A stretch of DNA of 11,444 bases from a bacterium (GTDB lineage Bacteria; Bacteroidota; Ignavibacteria; Kapaibacteriales; UBA2268): contig JANJUO010000581.1 in assembly GCA_024710535.1 (NCBI GenBank), positions 1 to 11,444 of the forward strand. The letters run 5' to 3'. Positions 1 to 4,691 of this stretch are shown here, piece after piece. Each line of letters starts with the position of its first letter. Position 1 is the stretch's first letter. The notes beneath the pieces are model-generated. The model saw only the letters and a program-made list of their open reading frames with translations. It had not been told where the DNA came from and did not search any database. A program made the position numbers and the translations under genes.

Positions 1-356
1 GAGATGGACTCCACCTTTATTTCCAAATTTGATGTAATTGATGCAATATTCAAGTTCGAGGTGGAGTCCATCTTTTCTTTAGTTTCATCCATTTCTGAGA
101 TGGACTCCACCTTTATTTCCAAATTTGATGTAATTGATGCATTCTTCAAGCTCGAGGTGGAGTCCATCTTTTCTTTCGTTTCATAAATTTCTGAGATGGA
201 CTCCACCTTTATTTCCATATTTGATGTAATTGATGGATTTTTCAAGTTCGAGGTGGAGTCCATCTTTTTCACATTCATTCTTTCCGAGATGGACTCCACC
301 TTCACATTCAAATTTGATGTAATTGATGCATTCTTTAAGCTCGAGGTGGAGTCCAT
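1..356 (-). CDS. Partial repeat protein, four ~32-residue repeats, runs off the left edge
   Basis: The minus strand is open without a stop from an ATG at 356 to the window edge (118 codons). It reads as four near-identical repeats that begin MDSTS and contain SITSNLEIKVESIS, with unit lengths of 31, 32 and 32 residues and a variable charged linker (for example SEMDETKEK). Several differences between copies are synonymous on this strand (TTA/TTG, AAG/AAA, TCG/TCA, ACG/ACT), and the plus-strand reading has a stop at 184-186, so minus is the likelier coding strand. The ORF starts 16 bp after the stop of the restriction-modification gene and could be co-transcribed. The spacing of hydrophobic residues is compatible with a coiled coil or fibre-like protein. 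I do not recognise the family. The same DNA is also a set of inverted repeats, so the ORF may be a by-product of a non-coding repeat with a period divisible by three. Confidence 0.45.
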   Translation of the reverse strand, partial: MDSTSSLKNASITSNLNVKVESISERMNVKKMDSTSNLKNPSITSNMEIKVESISEIYETKEKMDSTSSLKNASITSNLEIKVESISEMDETKEKMDSTSNLNIASITSNLEIKVESI

Positions 357-357
357 C
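3..357. repeat. Four tandem copies of a 93-96 bp unit with 14-bp inverted-repeat arms
   Basis: The left arm GATGGACTCCACCT occurs at 3-16, 99-112, 195-208 and 288-301. Its exact reverse complement AGGTGGAGTCCATC occurs at 59-72, 155-168, 251-264 and 344-357. The pitch is 96, 96 and 93 bp, all multiples of three. The 42 bp between paired arms are conserved (TTTGATGTAATTGATG core in three copies), while the segment between units varies more. Each unit could form a stem of 14 bp or more with a large loop. The arms are identical in all copies while the linkers have drifted, which suggests that the arms are selected or recently homogenised. Confidence 0.9.
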
Positions 358-372
358 TTTAAACCCTCATCC

Positions 373-3129
373 TCACTTCTTCCTCTTCTTTTCCTTCTCG
401 CTAACAAACAAGCCGGCTGTGTATTTTTCGTAGAGTTCAAAGAGGAATTCCATTCTTGCGGCATCGCTTGTGAATGGCTGTGGACGGTAAGCAAGGTCAA
501 CTGCTTTGTCTAATTCATTGTGTGCTTTCACTAATTTTGGCGGCATTGTTAATGGGTCGTATAGATCGGCAAGCGAACTATTTGGAAATTCTGCTCGTGT
601 GGCTAATACTTTTTGGGCGGCGGCTTCTATGGATTGGATTTGTTTTTCATTTCCAGATGCTGAGAAGAAATTGGGCCAAGGGAAATTATTATAAACAATA
701 TCTTTGGAATATCGAAAACGACTTTCTAAACGTCCACAAGTATATTTTACCCAAGTAATATGCATTAATGATGTTAGGACACCGAAATGATAAATAGAAC
801 CATTTTCAACAACTCTTATTGAATCTGATGGAATAAAATCTTCATTAAAAAAGGATATTGGAATATATTTCCTATTTTCACTTGAGGTTTTAGGTATTGC
901 TATAAACATCTTTGGATTGTTCAAATCCCTAAATTGATGTGGTCTATCAGCTAATTTTTGTGTACCTTTATCTACTGCCAATAATCTAGCATTTTTCACT
1001 TTGTTTACAAGTTCTTTTACAGTTTTCATACTTTTTAATTTACTTGGCTCAATATCTTTTAACCATAAACAGTATCGAATTTCATTATTAATTAATTCTT
1101 TTCCACCAATTAATTTTTTAAAAAATAATTCAGATTCAGGTTCTTTTTTTATAAATTCTATCATATCTTTTTCTTCAAAAACAAAATAGCCATAATCATA
1201 AGCAACATTACCTGCAATCATTTTTGGTACATCGCAAATAGGATTTGATTTTTTACCAATAAAAATGTCTTTTGCATCAACCAAATAAGGATTAATGTTG
1301 TTTGCTTTGATTAAATGCGGCTCACCTTTTATATCTTCATATTCAAAAATATACTTTGAATTTGTATCGTAATTAGCAAATCCAATAATAACGCAATAAA
1401 CTGCCGCATTGCCTTTGGCTTCGTTGCTCCATTTAAATGTTCGATGAGCAAAATGAATCTTGATTTTATAATCATTTATTAATTTTCCCCAAAGAATACT
1501 TGTTTGCTCACCTTGAACAATTGAATTAGTTGATACAAAAGCCGTTTTGATTTTAGAATTTTGAATATATTTTGCCGCTTTTAAATACCAACCTGTAACA
1601 AAATCAAGAGTGCCACTGCCATCTGATTTATCAAACAACGAAACAATTGCATCTCTTTGCTCTTGCTTCATCATTTTTGAACCAATAAACGGCGGATTTC
1701 CAAGAATGTATGAAAGATTATCTTTGCTAATCACATCTTCCCAATCAATTTGCAAAGCGTTTGCATTGATGATATTTGCCGAACTTTTCAATGGCAATCT
1801 TGCAAAATATTGCCCAAATTCCTGACTGACAATCATATTCAATTGATGGTCAATCAGCCACATTGCCACCTCCGCAATTCTTGCCGGAAACTCTTCAATT
1901 TCAATACCATACATCATATCAACATCAAGCATAACAATTTGGCTAATATCCATAACCGATTGCCCATACTTGATCAATGTTCGCAAAATTTCCAATTCAA
2001 GCAGACGCAATTCACGATAAGTAATAATCAAAAAATTGCCACATCCACAGGCAGGATCAAGAAACTTGAGTTTGCTGAGTTTGACGTGAAATTCCATCAA
2101 TTTGCTTCGATTATCTTTTACCTGCTCAAATTCATTCCATAATTCATCCAAGAAAAGCGGCTTAATCAGTTTCAGAATATTTTTCTCGCTTGTATAATGA
2201 GCTCCCAGATTTCTCCGTTCAACAGGATTCATCACAGATTGAAACATTGAGCCAAAAATAGCCGGAGAAATCTTTCCCCAATCAAGATAACAACATTCAA
2301 TCAAGGTTTGCCGCATTCCAGAATCGAAAGAGGCAGGTGGCAAATTCTCCTCAAAAAGTTTGCCGTTGATATAAGGAAATCGGTTAAGATGCTCATCAAT
2401 ATTCTTTAATCTTTTTTCTTTTGGAGAATTAAGAATATAGAACAGTTCAGAAAGCCGAGCTGCCAAATCGCTTCCGTCAGGATTTGTTTTTTGCTCAAGG
2501 AAATCAATAAAAATATCCTTATCGAAAATTGTGGTATCGTCTGCAAACAAAATAAAAAGCAAACGCACAAGATAAAGTTCAAGCGGATGCCCTTCATAAC
2601 CAACAGACTTCAACTTGTCGTGAAGGCGCCCCATAAGTTCGGCCGCTTTGATATTAACGGGATCTTGCTCTTTGAAATGACGCTTTTGATAGCCAGCAAT
2701 AAATCCAAAATGCTGAACATTATTAACCAATTCACTTAAAGGAAATTCAACGATATTATCATCTTCAAGGTCGTAAAGTCGAAAATTTTGGAAATCGGAA
2801 ACCAGAATATATTTAGGCAATTCCAATTGAGCAAGTCCATGCAGATAATCTTTTGCTTGAGTGTATGCTTTATCGAGATTTTTTCCTCGACTTTTCATTT
2901 CAATCAGAAGATTACCCTTCCAAAGCAAGTCAATATATCCATCAAACTCCCCAAGTTTCTTAACGCGATGCTCAAAAGAAGCCACTTTCTTTTGAATAAT
3001 GCCAAAAACATTAAAAAAATCTACCAAAAACGGTTTAGCATCTGCCTCTTCGTTGTGAGCATCAACCCATTCTTTTGAAAATCTGATTGCCCTCTCTTTA
3101 ATTTCGTTCCAACTTAACGCCATAATCAT
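373..3129 (-). CDS. MmeI-like type IIL restriction-modification enzyme (fused endonuclease and N6-adenine methyltransferase)
   Basis: This 918-residue protein matches the length of MmeI (919). Such enzymes recognise an asymmetric site, methylate an adenine on one strand with SAM, and cut about 20 nt downstream, all in one polypeptide. Visible parts, in order: a PD-ExK nuclease with D67-X9-E77-M-K79 (same spacing as the MmeI D-X9-ExK motif); a helical spacer, about 160-300; methyltransferase motif X GAHYTS at 309-314; SAM-binding motif I FLDPACGCGNFL at 356-367; catalytic motif IV GNPPF at 477-481 (N6-adenine type); a target-recognition region, about 620-815; and the conserved C-terminal part from FPWP at 816 through LYDPLTMPP. 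All catalytic motifs look intact. The start at 3129 has an in-frame ATG two codons later (3123) that is equally plausible; a promoter lies just upstream. No separate methylase, specificity or controller gene is visible, as expected for this class. The recognition site cannot be read from the sequence. Confidence 0.93.
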   Translation of the reverse strand: MIMALSWNEIKERAIRFSKEWVDAHNEEADAKPFLVDFFNVFGIIQKKVASFEHRVKKLGEFDGYIDLLWKGNLLIEMKSRGKNLDKAYTQAKDYLHGLAQLELPKYILVSDFQNFRLYDLEDDNIVEFPLSELVNNVQHFGFIAGYQKRHFKEQDPVNIKAAELMGRLHDKLKSVGYEGHPLELYLVRLLFILFADDTTIFDKDIFIDFLEQKTNPDGSDLAARLSELFYILNSPKEKRLKNIDEHLNRFPYINGKLFEENLPPASFDSGMRQTLIECCYLDWGKISPAIFGSMFQSVMNPVERRNLGAHYTSEKNILKLIKPLFLDELWNEFEQVKDNRSKLMEFHVKLSKLKFLDPACGCGNFLIITYRELRLLELEILRTLIKYGQSVMDISQIVMLDVDMMYGIEIEEFPARIAEVAMWLIDHQLNMIVSQEFGQYFARLPLKSSANIINANALQIDWEDVISKDNLSYILGNPPFIGSKMMKQEQRDAIVSLFDKSDGSGTLDFVTGWYLKAAKYIQNSKIKTAFVSTNSIVQGEQTSILWGKLINDYKIKIHFAHRTFKWSNEAKGNAAVYCVIIGFANYDTNSKYIFEYEDIKGEPHLIKANNINPYLVDAKDIFIGKKSNPICDVPKMIAGNVAYDYGYFVFEEKDMIEFIKKEPESELFFKKLIGGKELINNEIRYCLWLKDIEPSKLKSMKTVKELVNKVKNARLLAVDKGTQKLADRPHQFRDLNNPKMFIAIPKTSSENRKYIPISFFNEDFIPSDSIRVVENGSIYHFGVLTSLMHITWVKYTCGRLESRFRYSKDIVYNNFPWPNFFSASGNEKQIQSIEAAAQKVLATRAEFPNSSLADLYDPLTMPPKLVKAHNELDKAVDLAYRPQPFTSDAARMEFLFELYEKYTAGLFVSEKEKKRKK

Positions 3130-3150
3130 CCAGAATTAGAAACATAATTT

Positions 3151-3183
3151 CAAAATTACATAAATTGCACCTCTCAGCCAAAA
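3151..3183 (-). promoter_or_regulatory. Bacteroidetes-type promoter for the MmeI-like gene
   Basis: On the minus strand, TTTTGG (3183-3178) is followed by a 19-nt spacer and TAATTTTG (3158-3151). This fits the Bacteroidetes sigma-ABfr consensus TTTG-N19-21-TAnnTTTG. Transcription would start about 15-20 nt before the ATG at 3129, giving a short leader and supporting that start or the one at 3123. The element lies just upstream of the divergent small ORF at 3193. The match is seen in the sequence; activity is inferred. Confidence 0.6.
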
Positions 3184-3192
3184 GATTTTTGG

Positions 3193-3318
3193 ATGAAGTT
3201 AAATAGATTGAACGAAAAGTATAATGAGAATTATAATAAGTTGGGAGAATTGAATAATAATTTTGGAGAATTGAATAATAATTTGGGAGAATTGAATAAA
3301 AAGTTGCTCGAAATATGA
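3193..3318 (+). CDS. Small heptad-repeat (coiled-coil) ORF, 41 residues, possibly the start of a broken gene
   Basis: ATG at 3193 opens 41 codons ending at TGA 3316-3318. The product begins MKLNRLNEKYNENYN and continues with GELNNN-type heptads: hydrophobic residues alternate at spacing 3 and 4 (L, L, F, L, L, L, L, I), so a coiled coil is likely. The repeats come from a 21-bp tandem array (3245-3307). After the TGA, the same frame stays open to about 3573 and reads a second heptad-periodic stretch (TIERKAS type), so the gene may be longer and interrupted by a nonsense mutation. No clear Shine-Dalgarno or plus-strand promoter is visible, and the ORF diverges from the MmeI-like gene 63 bp away. 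It could also be a chance ORF produced by the repeats. No family recognised. Confidence 0.35.
   Translation: MKLNRLNEKYNENYNKLGELNNNFGELNNNLGELNKKLLEI
3240..3307. repeat. 21-bp tandem repeat, three units
   Basis: The unit GGGAGAATTGAATAATAATTT recurs with a strict 21-bp period (GAGAATTGAAT at 3245, 3266 and 3287), with single substitutions and a degenerate end. The period equals seven codons, which gives the heptad pattern of the overlapping small ORF. Confidence 0.85.
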
Positions 3319-3369
3319 CGAAATGCAAAAATTCTTCCTCAAACTCTGCAAATTATTATTCATAAGGTT

Positions 3370-3522
3370 CAACGGAATACTCCGACCATCGAACGGAAAG
3401 CTCCGACCAACGAACGGAAAACATCGACCACCAACCGGAAAGCTCTGACCATCGAACGGAAAGCATCGACCATCGAACGGATTGTAGAAAACATTGAACG
3501 GACTACAACGAATAGAGAACGG
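3370..3522. repeat. Second 21-bp tandem array, eight degenerate units
   Basis: The core GAACGG (variants CAACGG and CAACCGG) recurs every 21 bp, at 3370, 3391, 3412, 3433, 3454, 3475, 3496 and 3517. The fuller unit is GACCATCGAACGGAAAGCTCC. It is unrelated in sequence to the array at 3240-3307 but has the same period and stays open in the same plus frame, where it reads as TIERKAS/TNERKTS-like heptads. No complete gene is visible in 3319-3748; that stretch holds this array and the palindromes that follow. Confidence 0.85.
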
Positions 3523-3532
3523 TTCGCATTCC

Positions 3533-3705
3533 AGATGTGCCACATCTACTTTCCAGATGTGCCACACTTTTAAAGTGTGGCACATCTTTACTATACACTT
3601 CGCTTTCAAGATGTGCCACATCTACTTTCCAGATGTGCCACATCTACTTCCAGATGTGCCACATCTACTTCCAGATGTGCCACACTTTTAAAGTGTGGCA
3701 CATCT
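3533..3705. repeat. REP-like palindrome cluster downstream of the RAYT gene (two full, four collapsed copies)
   Basis: Full 33-bp palindromes lie at 3555-3587 and 3673-3705. Each has two perfect 16-nt arms, AGATGTGCCACACTTT and its reverse complement, around a single central base. Four 15-bp versions, AGATGTGCCACATCT, lie at 3533-3547, 3609-3623, 3631-3645 and 3652-3666. These equal the full element with its central 18 bp removed. The last three short copies and the final full copy form a near-tandem run of 21-22 bp pitch joined by CTACTTCC-type linkers. The linker after the first full copy contains CACTTCGCTTTC, shared with the other clusters. Confidence 0.92.
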
Positions 3706-3715
3706 ATACACATTG

Positions 3716-3735
3716 AACCTTCCGAAGGTTTTTGC
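3716..3735 (+). terminator. Weak hairpin with T run, possible plus-strand terminator
   Basis: AACCTTCCGAAGGTT forms a 6-bp stem with a 3-nt loop and runs into TTTTTG on the plus strand. The stem is short. It would end plus-strand transcription from the heptad-repeat region before it runs antisense into the transposase gene. It has no T run on the minus strand, so it is unlikely to serve the transposase. Confidence 0.25.
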
Positions 3736-3748
3736 AAATATGGGTTGA

Positions 3749-4381
3749 CTATACTATATCCTTCCTTATAAGTATCTTTGTCATTTCTCTTAATTCGTCT
3801 TTCTTAATCATTCCTAAGATCAAATCTTTGCTTGGTAATGTCCCCTTTCTAATATCAATATAATCTTGATAACTCGAATATTTCCATTCTTCAGCTTTAT
3901 CTACTAATTTACTTCTAATAGGATTCTGATGAATGTAAGTTAGCAAAGTAATGAGATAACGGTCGCTTGGAACGGGTTTGGCGTTAGTATTTTGTTGGAA
4001 TAATGAACCATGCCTTCCAAAACGTTTATTTATCGCCTTAGTATATGAAGATAATAAAGTTTTTATCTGTGATGATATTTTGGCACTCAAATGGTTTTCC
4101 AGATGTGCCACACCTTCAAGGTGTGGCACATCTTTTCCATGCACTTCGCTTTCAAGATGTGCCACACTTCCAAAGTGTGACACATCTTTTAAAGAACGAA
4201 CCCGCACCAAAAAATGAAAATGTGTTGGCATCAAGCAATAGCCAACAGTTTCCAAATAATCCTCTAGATAATAACGGTACTTCTTTAGAAAATACAAATA
4301 ATTCTCTTCAGAGCGAAAGAGTGGCTCCTCGTTATTTGTTCTGTTGTATAAATGGTAATATGTGCCTTCGTAAAATTTCAT
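3749..4381 (-). CDS. IS200-like / REP-associated tyrosine transposase (RAYT, Y1_Tnp family) with in-frame palindrome insert
   Basis: The 210-residue product (ATG at 4381; a TTG two codons upstream is possible) has the hallmarks of Y1 HUH transposases of the REP-associated type. YYHLYNR lies at 8-14. The metal-binding HUH motif is H54-F-H56 in MPTHFHFLVRV. A later helix reads SSYTKAINKRFGRHGSLFQ (111-129), where Y113 is the probable catalytic tyrosine. A C-terminal YIHQNPIRSKLV (149-160) and W166KYSS follow, typical of the family. RAYTs nick single-stranded DNA at REP hairpins and act as domesticated or semi-domesticated transposases. Residues about 65-100 are not family sequence: they are two 18-codon copies of the surrounding palindrome (DVSHFGSVAHL and DVPHLEGVAHL). 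The insert sits between the HUH strand and the tyrosine helix, without a frameshift. Without it the protein would be about 174 residues. The gene lies alone between palindrome clusters, and the large upstream gene ends in its own terminator. Confidence 0.9.
   Translation of the reverse strand: MKFYEGTYYHLYNRTNNEEPLFRSEENYLYFLKKYRYYLEDYLETVGYCLMPTHFHFLVRVRSLKDVSHFGSVAHLESEVHGKDVPHLEGVAHLENHLSAKISSQIKTLLSSYTKAINKRFGRHGSLFQQNTNAKPVPSDRYLITLLTYIHQNPIRSKLVDKAEEWKYSSYQDYIDIRKGTLPSKDLILGMIKKDELREMTKILIRKDIV
4101..4187. repeat. Two REP-like palindromes inside the RAYT coding sequence
   Basis: A perfect 33-bp palindrome (arm AGATGTGCCACACCTT) lies at 4101-4133 and an imperfect one at 4155-4187, where TGGC has become TGAC on one arm. 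The pitch is 54 bp and the linker contains GCACTTCGCTTTC, as in the clusters outside the gene. Read in the transposase frame they encode residues 84-94 and 66-76. The pair adds about 108 bp (36 codons) without a stop. Confidence 0.92.
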
Positions 4382-4414
4382 ATCCAATTATTATGATTCT
4401 TTATAACATAAAGT

Positions 4415-4447
4415 CAAAATTACGAAAAATTTTCATAAAATGGAAAT
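4415..4447 (-). promoter_or_regulatory. Possible promoter of the RAYT gene
   Basis: TAATTTTG at 4422-4415 on the minus strand is identical to the -7 element before the MmeI-like gene. The -33 position (4447-4442, ATTTCC, 19-nt spacer) is a poor match to TTTG. Transcription would start roughly 25-30 nt before the ATG at 4381. Confidence 0.35.
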
Positions 4448-4466
4448 ATAGATTTTATTTTGTACC

Positions 4467-4623
4467 AGATGTGCCACACCTTCGAGGTGTGGCACATCTT
4501 TATCCATGCACATCTTTTCCATGCACTTCGCTTTCCAGATGTGCCACTCCTTCAAGGTGTGGCACATCTTTACTATGAACTTCGCTTTCCAGATGTGCCA
4601 CACCTTCAAGGTGTGGCACATCT
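4467..4623. repeat. REP-like palindrome cluster upstream of the RAYT gene (three full copies)
   Basis: The 33-bp palindromes lie at 4467-4499, 4537-4569 (one arm mismatch, CCACTCC) and 4591-4623. The arm is AGATGTGCCACACCTT, and the centre varies between TTCAA and TTCGA. The last two copies are 54 bp apart. Linkers carry ACTTCGCTTTCC. A fragment at about 4507-4515 (GCACATCTT) looks like the remnant of a deleted copy. The 310-bp stretch 4382-4691 has no gene: it holds the RAYT promoter region, this cluster and the terminator of the large gene. Confidence 0.92.
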
Positions 4624-4635
4624 TTACAAAACAAC

Positions 4636-4668
4636 AAAAAAAAGGACGCTCCCGGAGGAACGCCCTTT
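4636..4668 (-). terminator. Strong intrinsic terminator of the giant T9SS protein gene
   Basis: On the minus strand, 23 nt after the stop codon, AAAGGGCGTTCC (4668-4657) pairs with GGAGCGTCCTTT (4652-4641) in a 12-bp stem with two G-U pairs and a TCCG loop. It leads into eight T residues (4643-4636, the first three also in the stem). There is no T run in the plus direction. It is unrelated to the palindromes just beyond it. Confidence 0.88.
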
Positions 4669-4691
4669 AATTATGGAGTAGGACTGAAAAA

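Noticed and set aside
4..186. Plus-strand ORF of 60 codons in the left repeats
   Set aside because: The plus frame is broken by a stop at 184-186, while the minus strand is open through all four units; strand choice remains tentative.
344..372. Left-edge palindrome arm as terminator of the MmeI-like gene
   Set aside because: On the minus strand the hairpin spans a large loop and is not followed by a T run; the next ORF starts only 16 bp after the stop.
3199..3621. Minus-strand 140-codon ORF with PFDGR and IQFSQ heptads
   Set aside because: It is the antisense reading of the two 21-bp arrays and starts inside the palindromes; its composition is low-complexity with no family features.
3533..4623. 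Regularly spaced repeats resembling a CRISPR array
   Set aside because: The segments between palindromes are themselves conserved (ACTTCGCTTTC), spacing varies, copies lie inside a coding gene, and no cas gene is present.
4045..4681. Plus-strand ORFs across the RAYT gene and palindromes (DVPHLQGVAHL, RCATPSRCGTS peptides)
   Set aside because: They exist because the palindromes are stop-free in every frame and they run antisense to the well-supported transposase.
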